DNA of 64,000 nucleotides, taken from positions 3,286,001 to 3,350,000 of the forward strand of contig NZ_CP137134.1 in the NCBI RefSeq assembly GCF_033095785.1. The letters are read 5' to 3'. A program made the translations under genes and the position numbers. Under the pieces are notes generated by a model. It was not told where the DNA came from. It saw only the letters and a list, made by a program, of their open reading frames with translations, and searched no databases. Source of the DNA: Nitrosospira sp. Is2 (GTDB lineage: Bacteria > Pseudomonadota > Gammaproteobacteria > Burkholderiales > Nitrosomonadaceae). Below, one piece after another: positions 47,093 through 55,424 of this stretch; the stretch's first letter is position 1, and each line of letters begins with the position of its first letter.

Positions 47093-47120
47093 ATACAACG
47101 TATGCAAGTATACATCGTAT
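47093..47120. promoter_or_regulatory. Paired putative TetR operators
   Basis: ATAC-AAC-GTAT (47093-47103) and ATAC-ATC-GTAT (47110-47120) are short palindromes with centres 17 bases apart, together forming an AT-rich, near-direct repeat. They lie between the tetR start and the divergent lipoprotein promoter. Binding by the adjacent TetR is inferred. Confidence 0.5.
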
Positions 47121-47180
47121 ATCTTATATTTCAATATTAATTAGCACAGCTGTATTTCCGATACTTTACACATACAAAAG

Positions 47181-47209
47181 TTGACAAAGTGTGATCGAAT
47201 TGTGATAAT
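47181..47209 (+). promoter_or_regulatory. Strong sigma-70 promoter of lipoprotein gene
   Basis: TTGACA (47181-47186), exactly 17 bases, then GATAAT (47204-47209). Transcription should start near 47216, about 70 bases before the lipoprotein start. This is the best sigma-70 match noticed in the window. Confidence 0.7.
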
Positions 47210-47287
47210 TTGTGCCTTAGATAAAGCACTTCGTGATGTTTGGCCTCATCAATCAGTGTCTGCGCGGCAGTGTTTAGGCAAGTCAGC

Positions 47288-47695
47288 GTGAAAACAGGAA
47301 AAGTGTTCGTTATGGCCGCCACCCTGGGGATACTGTGTGCATGCGCACCGATGAGCCCCTATGAAGCGGTGAACAGCCCCGCTGTTCTAAAGATAGTCGA
47401 GAATGCCCGCACGACGGGGGATCATGCTGCATTGAGCACGTATTTTGAAAATCTGGCGGCGGAGATGCGGATCAAGGCCGAGGAACAGAGGAAACTTCTC
47501 CAGCATTACCAGGAGAAAAGCTATCTCTACGGGCGGCAAGCGCAGGACCAGCAGTCGCATACGTGGGCCTTGATGCACAGGTACGAGCAGGCGGCAAAGA
47601 CGAGTCTTGGCAAGGCGGCTTCGCACCGGCAGATTGCGGCCAGGCTTGCGCGGGAGAGTGGGAACGCTGCACCTCGTCCGGATCGAGGACGGTAG
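47288..47695 (+). CDS. Small coiled-coil lipoprotein, family member 3
   Basis: 135 aa from GTG 47288; the frame is open from 47240, but only this start gives a normal signal peptide (VKTGKVFVMAATLGILCAC, lipobox ILCAC). Body: ALSTYFENLAAEMRIKAEEQ, then LLQHYQEKSYLYGRQAQDQQ and ASHRQIAARLARESG. Homologous to the lipoproteins at 17342-17698 and 23009-23425. Preceded by a near-consensus promoter (47181-47209) divergent from tetR. Function unknown. Confidence 0.78.
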   Translation: MKTGKVFVMAATLGILCACAPMSPYEAVNSPAVLKIVENARTTGDHAALSTYFENLAAEMRIKAEEQRKLLQHYQEKSYLYGRQAQDQQSHTWALMHRYEQAAKTSLGKAASHRQIAARLARESGNAAPRPDRGR

Positions 47696-47943
47696 AGAGC
47701 TTAGGGTCGGTAGACGCTCGCCCTGACGGCAGCTCTGACCTCAGCCCTCCCCCCGCGCTCTGAAAGCAAGTAAAAAGTAACTAAGCGTTTCAGTAGATCG
47801 ACGCCCAAAGTATCGGGGGCGCGTTATTTTATTGTTCAGGCAGTGCCGCATGGCCAAGCAACGGGCCAATCAGCCTGCCTTAGCCTGCTTTAGCCTGCCT
47901 TGGGCGAAACCCGCCTGAAGGTCATGATGCCAGGGAGGTAATT

Positions 47944-48348
47944 TTGCGAAACATCTGGTTACCGGTTGCCATACTTGCCATCTTTCTGCTGATCAGCATT
48001 GCCGCATTGGCTGGACTCGGGAGGAATATCGCCCAAAAACGGGACGCTTACAGCGATCCATTATGCAAGGCATTCATGGACAAAACCCCCCAGGCCGTGG
48101 ACAACATGGCGGCCAAAAATCCGGGTGGACAGGAAAGGAACAAGGAGGAGCACGGCATGTCAGGGCCTGAGCCTTATCGTGCCGTCGGAAAAAACGTTTC
48201 CAGTAAATACAGGATCGCCGCCAGAAGCGGTACAAACCAAAGTATGAAAATGATCCGTCGCGCGCCTACCAGTTCGGGCAGCATGATTTTGCCGCGGTTG
48301 CCCCACTTCAAAATAGTTGAATCCAGAAAACCCGACATTTCTGCGTAG
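47944..48348 (+). CDS. Possible small membrane protein, 3' end doubtful
   Basis: A TTG start with a very good AGGGAGG upstream and an N-terminal membrane helix (NIWLPVAILAIFLLISIAALAG) make the first 70 codons plausible. The C-terminal half runs antisense into the YeeE/YedE gene (48174-48821) and reads like shadow sequence. The gene may have lost its original stop through a frameshift, or may be spurious. Confidence 0.35.
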   Translation: MRNIWLPVAILAIFLLISIAALAGLGRNIAQKRDAYSDPLCKAFMDKTPQAVDNMAAKNPGGQERNKEEHGMSGPEPYRAVGKNVSSKYRIAARSGTNQSMKMIRRAPTSSGSMILPRLPHFKIVESRKPDISA

Positions 48349-48821
48349 AGATAACTGCCTGCCAATAAGCCAAAAACGCCCGCGATGGCATCAAAATTCC
48401 CCTGCCCAAGCGCTGCGGCCCCTGTACCCGGGCAGTATCCCAGCAATCCGAAGCCAACTCCAAAGATCAAACCACCGATTATGTTAGCCGCGTAACGCGT
48501 CGGTTTCACGTGCAGCTCTACAAGTTCCAATGCATGCAGCGAGAAGATCCCGATCATGCCGGTAGCTATTGCCGTTAGCATGATCTTCATTACCGTGAAA
48601 TCCGTCAGGAACAGGGCGCCCATCAGCACCTCGTACTTGGCCACCCCGCCTTTTTGAAGCAAAAACCCGAATATCGTGCCGAAGAAAAGGCCCAGCATGA
48701 TCTGATGCGCTGCCTCGGGATTGAATTTCTCCTGGCGGTCTTCCGTCAGGGAGCGGGACACATTTCCACTGAGGCTTTCCTCGGTTTCGTCTTCCAGGCC
48801 ACCCGGTGCGACTGAGTTCAT
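48174..48821 (-). CDS. YeeE/YedE-family transporter half (DUF6691-like)
   Basis: 215 aa inner-membrane protein with about five helices. GLLGYCPGTGAAALGQGNFD with its Cys is the family signature; such proteins import thiosulfate or other sulfur compounds. The N terminus is a 35-residue polar extension. It is the second of two halves: the partner at 48840-49358 ends 18 bases before this start. A split YeeE/YedE pair next to MBL-rhodanese proteins is common in proteobacteria. Confidence 0.87.
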   Translation of the reverse strand: MNSVAPGGLEDETEESLSGNVSRSLTEDRQEKFNPEAAHQIMLGLFFGTIFGFLLQKGGVAKYEVLMGALFLTDFTVMKIMLTAIATGMIGIFSLHALELVELHVKPTRYAANIIGGLIFGVGFGLLGYCPGTGAAALGQGNFDAIAGVFGLLAGSYLYAEMSGFLDSTILKWGNRGKIMLPELVGARRIIFILWFVPLLAAILYLLETFFPTAR

Positions 48822-48839
48822 ATTTGCTCCTATTCGATC

Positions 48840-49358
48840 CTAGATGCCGAACATGAGGTTCGCGGTAACCGCTCCGCCAATGAAAAAGCACATCAGCGCG
48901 ATCCATGACCCCACCGATAGCTGCATTGTGCCGCTGATGCCATGTCCGCTGGTGCAGCCGCCCGCGAGACGCGCCCCAAACGCCATGACCGCTCCGCCGA
49001 GGAAGGCTACTCCAAGCCTGAGCGCATGACTGGAACCGAAATGTTCTTCCCATAGCTGAGGTATCCACCGGCCGGTAAACTCGTCCCCCGTATACGCCGC
49101 GATATAAGCACCCAAAAGTATCCCGAACAGGAGCATCACGTCCCACTGGATCTTGGGTTTTGTTTCCTGGTAGAACTTCAGCGACTCGGTATGGCGTTTT
49201 GAAAACAGTTTTCCGATAAGCCCGGCAACCCGGGCATAGGCCGTCGACGCGCCAATCGGCTGGTTGGAGAAATAAAATGTCGCCATCGACAGCACCCCGA
49301 TCAATGCGCCGACCAGATAGGGAGACCATGCGCCGACATCGCTTCCACTGTAGTCCAT
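48840..49358 (-). CDS. YeeE/YedE-family transporter half
   Basis: 172 aa, about four to five helices. The signature GARLAGGCTSGHGISGTMQL carries the conserved Cys that relays sulfur in YeeE. SPYLVGALIGVLSMATFYF and NQPIGASTAYAR are also typical. Lies between the MBL-rhodanese gene (28-base gap) and the other half. The three genes form a sulfur-compound import and oxidation unit. Confidence 0.88.
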   Translation of the reverse strand: MDYSGSDVGAWSPYLVGALIGVLSMATFYFSNQPIGASTAYARVAGLIGKLFSKRHTESLKFYQETKPKIQWDVMLLFGILLGAYIAAYTGDEFTGRWIPQLWEEHFGSSHALRLGVAFLGGAVMAFGARLAGGCTSGHGISGTMQLSVGSWIALMCFFIGGAVTANLMFGI

Positions 49359-49386
49359 GATTGCCCCCTATCTTGAAGTGGACCGG

Positions 49387-50790
49387 CTAGCTTTTGCTGC
49401 CGTTATTCGGGTCAGTTGGTTTGGCGGGCTTTTCAAGCGGGAGATGGAGAGCCTCCCAGGCCTTGAGGCCGCCCAGCAGGTTGGAAACGTTCATGAATCC
49501 GCTGCGCCTGAGAATGCTTGCAGCGAGGCCGGCGCGATGGCCAACGCTGCAATGCACCACCAGTTCATCTTCTTTCGGTAGCGGAGGAATTTTTTCTTCG
49601 AGGTCACCGACATAAATATGGAGCGATCCGGGTATGCGTTTTTGTTCCCGTTCATGGTCATCCCGGACATCCAGCACGCTGATACGGTCCTTCTGCATCC
49701 GTTCGGCGCACTCCTGCGCGTTGGTGGTGCCCAACCTGTCGAATGCAAGCCCCTGGTTCCGCCATGCTTCTATTCCGCCAGCCAGCACCCCTTCCACGCG
49801 ATCCAGGCCGATACGCGCGAGGGACGTTACCGCTTCATGAATATGCCGGGGCTCCTCGACTACCAGGAATATCGGGGTGTTCTCATCCGCTATCCATCCG
49901 GCAAACGCAGGAAGGCCCTGCAGCCAGACGTTGTATGATAACGGTATATACGCGCCGGCAAAGGCATCCGGCGGGCGGCAATCGATCACGATACCCTCCT
50001 TCATCCTTTCGTGGAATTCACGGGGCTGCAGCATGCGCACACCGCTTCGCGGGCGCGGTCTTCCTCCTTGCAAATTCACCTTTTCCATCTGGGAAAAATA
50101 AGGCGGACGAGGCAGCTTCTCCGCGACCTTGTGGTCCATGAACGCCTCGCGGCTGGTTTTAAAGACCAAATTTGTTTCTTTTTCGATGCCGAGCGTGGAG
50201 TCGTCACGATCGGAAATGCTGCCGCCGCAGGCGGAGCCGGCTCCGTGCGCTGGAAAAATCAGGGTTTGATCGCCTAACAGCGCGATCCTTTCATGGATGG
50301 AATCATAAAGGATTCCAGCGTTTTCCCGTGTCTTCGCCGGGTCTGAGAGATCCGTACGCCCGGTGTCGCTGACAAACAGCGTGTCCCCGGTAAAAATGCC
50401 CCAGCATGTCGCTCCGATGTCCTTCGTATAAGCGGCATATGCCATGCTTTCAGGAGTATGCCCGGGCGTTTCCAGTGCAACGAAGCGCGTGGTGCCGGCC
50501 TTGAGTTCCTGTCCGTTTTCGAGCTTGATATCCGATTGGCCGAACAGTTCGTGCTTGCCGGTGACAATGTGGGCGCCAGTAGCGTCCGCCAGCGCGCGCG
50601 AGCCGAATTCGAAATCTTCCTGACGGTGCGTTTCGAAAATATAAGCGATGCTCAAGCCGTTGTTTTGCGCGAGTTCAAGGTATTCCTCGACATCCCGGCG
50701 CGGGTCGATCACCACGGCTATTCCTTCTCCGCAGCCGAGTATGTAAGAGTTCTGTCCCAATCCTGACGCTTTCAGTCTTTTGAAAAACAT
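49387..50790 (-). CDS. MBL-fold hydrolase with two rhodanese domains
   Basis: 467 aa. N-terminal metallo-beta-lactamase fold related to persulfide dioxygenases: SYILGCGEGIAVVIDPRRDV, ETHRQEDFEFGSRALADATG, ETPGHTPESMAY, FTGDTLFVSDTGRTDL and FPAHGAGSACG. The first motif is HRQED, not HxHxDH; relatives with THRNED occur in this subgroup, so one metal site may be altered. Two rhodanese domains follow: the first (VIDCRPPDAFAGAYIP) lacks a visible catalytic Cys, the second has VVHCSVGHRAGLAASILRRS. Start MFFKRLKASG at 50790 has GGAG six bases upstream. Likely handles persulfide or thiosulfate sulfur brought in by the YeeE/YedE pair. Confidence 0.88.
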   Translation of the reverse strand: MFFKRLKASGLGQNSYILGCGEGIAVVIDPRRDVEEYLELAQNNGLSIAYIFETHRQEDFEFGSRALADATGAHIVTGKHELFGQSDIKLENGQELKAGTTRFVALETPGHTPESMAYAAYTKDIGATCWGIFTGDTLFVSDTGRTDLSDPAKTRENAGILYDSIHERIALLGDQTLIFPAHGAGSACGGSISDRDDSTLGIEKETNLVFKTSREAFMDHKVAEKLPRPPYFSQMEKVNLQGGRPRPRSGVRMLQPREFHERMKEGIVIDCRPPDAFAGAYIPLSYNVWLQGLPAFAGWIADENTPIFLVVEEPRHIHEAVTSLARIGLDRVEGVLAGGIEAWRNQGLAFDRLGTTNAQECAERMQKDRISVLDVRDDHEREQKRIPGSLHIYVGDLEEKIPPLPKEDELVVHCSVGHRAGLAASILRRSGFMNVSNLLGGLKAWEALHLPLEKPAKPTDPNNGSKS

Positions 50791-51019
50791 GCGCCGCTCC
50801 AATTTTCGCCAAATTTCGCCCCACAAGCTCTACTACCACCCGTCATTCGAACGCTAATTAAAGTATCAGGGGGACCTTGCATGGTCAGTACGATCGCACA
50901 CATAGATGGGTAGACGTGGCATGAGGCAGGCAATGGAACTGAAACACAGCCAATAGTCCAATTGCCGGGGGGGATATCCAAGTGGGTATGCGGTGCGTTC
51001 TGCGGAGCACTGCGTTATC

Positions 51020-52993
51020 ATGGCGGCAGTTTTTCCGACCTTGCCCATGCCCGATATCGATTCGTTCTTTTCACCCGAGGGCCCGCTGGCGCGGACAGTG
51101 TCCGGGTACAGTCCGCGCGCGCAGCAGCTGGAGATGGCGCGGGCAATTGCTGAAACCATCGCGGCAAACTCCGTCCTGGTGGCCGAAGCGGGTACCGGCA
51201 CGGGTAAAACCTTTGCCTATCTGGTTCCGGCTTTGCTCGGCGGTGGCAAAGTAATCATCTCCACCGGCACCAAGACCTTGCAGGATCAACTTTTCAATCG
51301 CGATATTCCGACCGTGCGCGCTGCGCTCAAGGCGCCGGTCACCGTGGCGTTGCTGAAAGGGCGGGCGAATTACGTTTGCCATTATCACCTGGAGCGCACC
51401 GTGCAGGAGGGGCGGCCCAGTCTTGCCAGCCGCGAAGAGGTGAAATATCTCAAGCTCATCGAGCGCTACGCAAAGGTCAGCAAAAGCGGCGACAAGAGCG
51501 GCCTGAGCGAGGTGCCGGAAAATGCCGGTATCTGGCAGCAGGTGACTTCCACCCGCGACAATTGTCTCGGTTCCGAATGCCCTCATCACAAGGAGTGTTT
51601 TGTCATGGAGGCCCGCAAGCAGGCGCTGGCGGCGGATGTGGTGGTCGTCAACCATCACCTCTTTTTCGCCGACGTCATGCTGCGCGACGAGGGTCTCGCC
51701 GAACTGCTCCCCGCATGCAACACGGTCATTTTCGATGAAGCCCACCAGCTGCCGGAAACCGCCAGCCTGTTTTTCGGCGAAACGGTCAGCACCAGCCAAT
51801 TGCTGGAACTGGCGCGCGACACGGAGGCTGAAGCATTGCGGGGGGCGAAGGATTTTGCCCCCCTGCCCCCGGCCATCGCGGCGATGGAGAAAGCCGCGCG
51901 TGACTTCCGTCTGACGGTGGAGGGCGAGAATACCCGCATGCCGCTGGCGGCGACAATGAAAAATCCGAAATTCGGCATTGCTCTCGATGAGCTGCTGCAA
52001 AAACTTGATGCGATGACAGAGATGCTGGAAAGCCAGGCACAACGCTCGGAAGGCCTGGATAACTGTTGGCAGCGGACGCGCGAAATCGGCGCCAGCATAA
52101 AGCGATGGCGTAATGAGGCCGAGGCCGAGGGGTTCGTTCGCTGGGTGGAGGTGTTCAGTCAGGCCCTGCAACTCAACGCGACGCCGCTTTCCATCGCTGA
52201 AATTTTCAACAAGCAGTTAAGCGGGTCCCCGCGCGCATGGGTATTCACCTCGGCGACACTGTCAGTGAAAGGCGATTTTTCACACTATACCAGCGAGATG
52301 GGCTTGAACGCTGAGTTGGTGGCGGCGCGGTCGGCCTGCTGGGAAAGCCCGTTTGATTTCGCCAATCAGGCTTTGCTCTATGTCCCAGCCGGCCTCCCGG
52401 ATCCCAACAGCCCGAAATATACGGAAGAGGTGGTGAAGGCGGCGTTGCCGGTATTGAAGGCCAGCCGTGGACGCGCATTCTTGCTGTGCACCAGCCTGCG
52501 GTCGATGACGCGCGCACACGAGCTGCTGCTGGAAGCATTCAAGGCGGAACAGCTCGACTATCCGGTATTGCTGCAAGGCCAGGGCTCGCGTTCCCACATG
52601 CTGGAGCGTTTTCGCAACACGGCCAACGCGGTACTAATCGGTAGCCAGTCCTTCTGGGAGGGGGTGGACGTGCGCGGCGAAGCCTTGTCCCTGGTGGTGA
52701 TCGACAAGCTTCCCTTCGCCCCGCCCGATGACCCGGTGCTGGCGGCCCGTATTGATAAAATCAACAAGGAGGGCCGCAACGCCTTCATGGAGTATCAATT
52801 GCCGCGCGCGGTTATCAACCTGAAGCAGGGAGCGGGAAGATTGATCCGCGACGAGAGTGATCGTGGCGTGCTGATGATCTGCGATCCGCGCCTCATTACC
52901 AAACCCTACGGCAGGAAGATCTGGCAAAGCCTGCCGCCCATGAAGCGTACGCGTGTGCTCGGCGACGTGGAGTCATTTTTCGCCAAACGCTGA
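51020..52993 (+). CDS. DinG/YoaA-family ATP-dependent DNA helicase
   Basis: XPD-like superfamily 2 helicase with iron-sulfur cluster, 657 aa. Walker A EAGTGTGKTFAYL near 56-68, ISTGTKTLQDQL, cluster cysteines in RANYVCHYHLE and DNCLGSECPHHKECFVMEAR, DEAH box in IFDEAHQLPETA, and C-terminal LLCTSLRSM, GSQSFWEGVDVRGEALSLVV, INLKQGAGRLIRDESDRGV. The frame opens at GTG 50993; I chose ATG 51020, with GGAG 14 bases upstream; ATG 51047 (MPDIDSFF) is possible. It unwinds damaged or G-quadruplex DNA in known relatives. Confidence 0.92.
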   Translation: MAAVFPTLPMPDIDSFFSPEGPLARTVSGYSPRAQQLEMARAIAETIAANSVLVAEAGTGTGKTFAYLVPALLGGGKVIISTGTKTLQDQLFNRDIPTVRAALKAPVTVALLKGRANYVCHYHLERTVQEGRPSLASREEVKYLKLIERYAKVSKSGDKSGLSEVPENAGIWQQVTSTRDNCLGSECPHHKECFVMEARKQALAADVVVVNHHLFFADVMLRDEGLAELLPACNTVIFDEAHQLPETASLFFGETVSTSQLLELARDTEAEALRGAKDFAPLPPAIAAMEKAARDFRLTVEGENTRMPLAATMKNPKFGIALDELLQKLDAMTEMLESQAQRSEGLDNCWQRTREIGASIKRWRNEAEAEGFVRWVEVFSQALQLNATPLSIAEIFNKQLSGSPRAWVFTSATLSVKGDFSHYTSEMGLNAELVAARSACWESPFDFANQALLYVPAGLPDPNSPKYTEEVVKAALPVLKASRGRAFLLCTSLRSMTRAHELLLEAFKAEQLDYPVLLQGQGSRSHMLERFRNTANAVLIGSQSFWEGVDVRGEALSLVVIDKLPFAPPDDPVLAARIDKINKEGRNAFMEYQLPRAVINLKQGAGRLIRDESDRGVLMICDPRLITKPYGRKIWQSLPPMKRTRVLGDVESFFAKR

Positions 52994-53344
52994 ACGCATT
53001 GGATAACATCTTCGGGAGTTTCCCTGAAACATCCGCTCCAGATTGCCGTTTGACTCAACAGCTTCGCCTGTTTTCGTATGCCACCGTACAGATTCAGCTA
53101 CAGAAAACATGAATACTGCTCGCCAAACAGCTGAAATTGCTGGTTTTGCAACATCATTGTTTTTGCCGCTCCGGCCCCGGCGCTCGCCGGACGAGATACG
53201 CAGCACTGGCATTTGCCGGGGCAAAGAACTTCAATTCAAAGCGATGAAAGCAGGGTATCTGCCACACTGAAATCAGCCTACACCCGATAAGCCCAGTCTG
53301 CTTCGGCATACCCCTTTCTCACATGGCTTATAGGCGATGCGAGC
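52994..53344. other. Spacer, no gene recognised
   Basis: 350 bases between dinG and the outer-membrane protein gene. Small frames here are unsupported. Nothing notable seen. Confidence 0.35.
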
Positions 53345-54082
53345 ATGAATCGGATGCATTCCTTCATTCGTTTTGCGATTATTCTGCCCGCGATTCTCGC
53401 CGGGCTAGGCCTGCCACATCATGCAAGGTCGCAGGAAGACCGGCCTGAACCGATGGTGTACGATCTTGTTGATCCGCTTGGCGCCACTAAAGGTAAAACG
53501 GAAATCAATACTTTGATGGCCTATTCACCCCGCACAGGCGAGATGGCGTGGTCGCCTGAGATCGAATATGCATTTGCCAAGGGTCATTCAGTTGAGTTTG
53601 AGCTACCGATGGAAAATACGACCGTAAACCAATACAAGGTTACAGTGCAAGGTTATTTCGGCGAGTTGATGAAGGGCCGCATGCTTCACGGCTGGCAGGC
53701 CGGAGGGCGGCGCATAAACGATGAAAAGGCCTATGCAGCGGAAGTGCTCTACCTGAATGACTACAAGTTTTCAGAGAAGTGGAGCATGATGAATATGCTG
53801 GGCGTCAGGCACACCGCAATCGGTAAATCCGGTGATTTCATAGGCTTGCTGAATAACAGCCTGTTTTATAGTTTCAGCAAGCGTTTTTCGTTTGGGGTGG
53901 AATTAAATAGTGAAATTGGTGCGCGGAAGTACCGCTACCAGCTGACGCCACAATTCCAATACAGCATCAGCAAAAACGGGATAATCCAGATTGGCGGTGG
54001 ACCGTCGCAGCTGACAACGCAATGGAACGAGGAGAAAAAAACCGAATGGCTGCTCATTTCCCGTCTTATTTATGATTTTTGA
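53345..54082 (+). CDS. Outer-membrane beta-barrel protein, unknown function
   Basis: 245 aa. Signal peptide to about 29 (AGLGLPHHARS), then alternating strands such as KTEINTLMAYSPRTGEMAWS, EFELPMENTTVNQYKVTVQG, AAEVLYLNDYKFSEKW and SFGVELNSEIGARKYRYQLT. The last residues LLISRLIYDF end in Phe with aromatic alternation, the usual barrel C-terminal signal. I do not know the family. Second ATG at 53354 is an alternative start. Confidence 0.75.
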   Translation: MNRMHSFIRFAIILPAILAGLGLPHHARSQEDRPEPMVYDLVDPLGATKGKTEINTLMAYSPRTGEMAWSPEIEYAFAKGHSVEFELPMENTTVNQYKVTVQGYFGELMKGRMLHGWQAGGRRINDEKAYAAEVLYLNDYKFSEKWSMMNMLGVRHTAIGKSGDFIGLLNNSLFYSFSKRFSFGVELNSEIGARKYRYQLTPQFQYSISKNGIIQIGGGPSQLTTQWNEEKKTEWLLISRLIYDF

Positions 54083-54312
54083 TTGGTCGCACAGACGAGT
54101 CATAGGCAGAGCTTCTTCAGGGAACCGGTTCCAGCAGGCAGCAGGTCAATAAATGTGCTTGGGCGAGCAGCCATAGCGTGCCAGGCGCACCTATTTTAAC
54201 CGCCCCTCGCGTCCCATGAGGTCCCATGAGGCCGGAGGGGAACCGTTCGGAGCATCGACCGCATTTCGTCACTCAGGAGAAAAGAGTGGAGCTTGCGAAA
54301 AACGGACGCCTC

Positions 54313-54546
54313 CTAGGAGCGGTCACGCAGTTCCGTTACCCCCTCCTGTCCGGCGCAATGATTACAGCAGAACATAACGCCATTCTTTTCAAGCCCGTGC
54401 CCCACGATTCTTACCTTGCAGTGCGCACAAGCCGGCGCCAAGGTACTGATAGCGCACTCGAAGCTATCGAAAGTATAGGTTTTGCTTGCGGCGATCACCT
54501 GAAACGATTTGTCATAGTCATTCCCGCATGCATCGCATTTTGGCAT
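54313..54546 (-). CDS. Small zinc-ribbon protein
   Basis: 77 aa, cytoplasmic. Starts MPKCDACGNDYDKSFQV; further Cys at FECAI, PACAHCKVRIVGHGL and MFCCNHCAG. The three-to-four Cys pairs (CxxC, CxxC, CxxC) should bind one or two zinc ions. AGAGGAGG precedes the ATG, so translation should be strong. Small proteins of this exact build are widespread in proteobacteria; function unknown. It lies next to the peptide genes but shares no signature with them. Confidence 0.75.
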   Translation of the reverse strand: MPKCDACGNDYDKSFQVIAASKTYTFDSFECAISTLAPACAHCKVRIVGHGLEKNGVMFCCNHCAGQEGVTELRDRS

Positions 54547-54814
54547 AACGCCTCCTCTATTTTAGTGAACGGACAGGTGCATCCCCGAGGATGCTCAACA
54601 GCCTGAATACCTGGCTGGTTGTGCATCGCCTGTCGGCAAATTAAAAGTGAAAGGTATTCGCCTCCTTTGCCGACAGGCGCATCCTGAGACATGAGTCGCC
54701 GAATTGGCGCAAGTATCCAGCGAGGGAAGCGGGGCCGGCATGTCATTCGCTAGAACCGCAATTGCTTCAGGCCCCCTTGAGTGTTCGCATGTGAGTGTTC
54801 GCATCTAGCCGCAT

Positions 54815-55108
54815 CTAGCCCAAGGTGAGCACCGGCTCATGGCACAGAATCCAGGGATAGCCATCCGGGGTACGCTTGCATTCGCAGTTTTGCAACGGAT
54901 GAGTTCGTTGGGAGGTACACACGAATCTTCCCAGCGACGGCACATAACCGCAGCATCGCATCAATGGAAAAATATCGAACCCCCTCCAGATCTGGCTCGG
55001 GGTCACCTGCATCGAACCTGATTTACTGGCAGGCGCCCTTCCCCGGTAGGTATTCACGGATGGGCCAAGCGAGGCTTCCGCATTAAACAGTGGCATGTTC
55101 ATTTTCAT
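54815..55108 (-). CDS. Cys-rich short protein with FxAEASLG leader, peptide 1
   Basis: 97 aa. N terminus MKMNMPLFNAEASLGPSVNTYR contains F-x-A-E-A-S-L-G-x5-Y-R, shared at the same spacing with the protein at 55148-55378. The C-terminal part is Cys-rich: MRCCGYVPSLGRFVCTS and PLQNCECKRTPDGYPWILC. The AGGAGG Shine-Dalgarno is ideal. The conserved head and variable Cys-rich tail fit a precursor peptide with leader and core, but a small metal-binding protein is also possible. It lies downstream of peptide 2, the PatG-like gene and the subtilisin on the same strand. Confidence 0.75.
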   Translation of the reverse strand: MKMNMPLFNAEASLGPSVNTYRGRAPASKSGSMQVTPSQIWRGFDIFPLMRCCGYVPSLGRFVCTSQRTHPLQNCECKRTPDGYPWILCHEPVLTLG

Positions 55109-55147
55109 TTCCTCCTGATCACATCATAAAGGGCAACCCCCTTATCC

Positions 55148-55378
55148 TTAAAGATCGCCCAGTACCGCATGTATTACGCGCATCGCGCCTCCTGACGTGC
55201 AGACGCAGATATCCGTTGCGGCGTCGCATTCACAGGTCCAGTCCCGCAGCTTGATGCGTTGGGGGATAACCAGCCCTCCATCGGGCGTGCTGACCCCGTC
55301 TGCCATCTGGCGATAAGGCGCGTTGATATGCCCGAGCGAGGCTTCGGCCGTAAATCCCGGTATGGTCATCGTATTCAT
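55148..55378 (-). CDS. Cys-rich short protein with FxAEASLG leader, peptide 2
   Basis: 76 aa from ATG 55378, chosen because AAGGAGG lies seven bases upstream; the frame opens ten codons earlier. N terminus MNTMTIPGFTAEASLGHINA with PYR following matches peptide 1 (F-x-A-E-A-S-L-G-x5-Y-R). The tail holds four Cys as C-x-C-x6-C-x-C (TCECDAATDICVCTS) followed by GG. I recall the phrase PGFTAEASL from many short proteobacterial proteins without known function. It lies 46 bases after the PatG-like gene. Confidence 0.78.
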   Translation of the reverse strand: MNTMTIPGFTAEASLGHINAPYRQMADGVSTPDGGLVIPQRIKLRDWTCECDAATDICVCTSGGAMRVIHAVLGDL

Positions 55379-55424
55379 TTTGTTACCTCCTTGCGGTTGG
55401 TGCTTCAAACAGTCGTGGTGGCGG

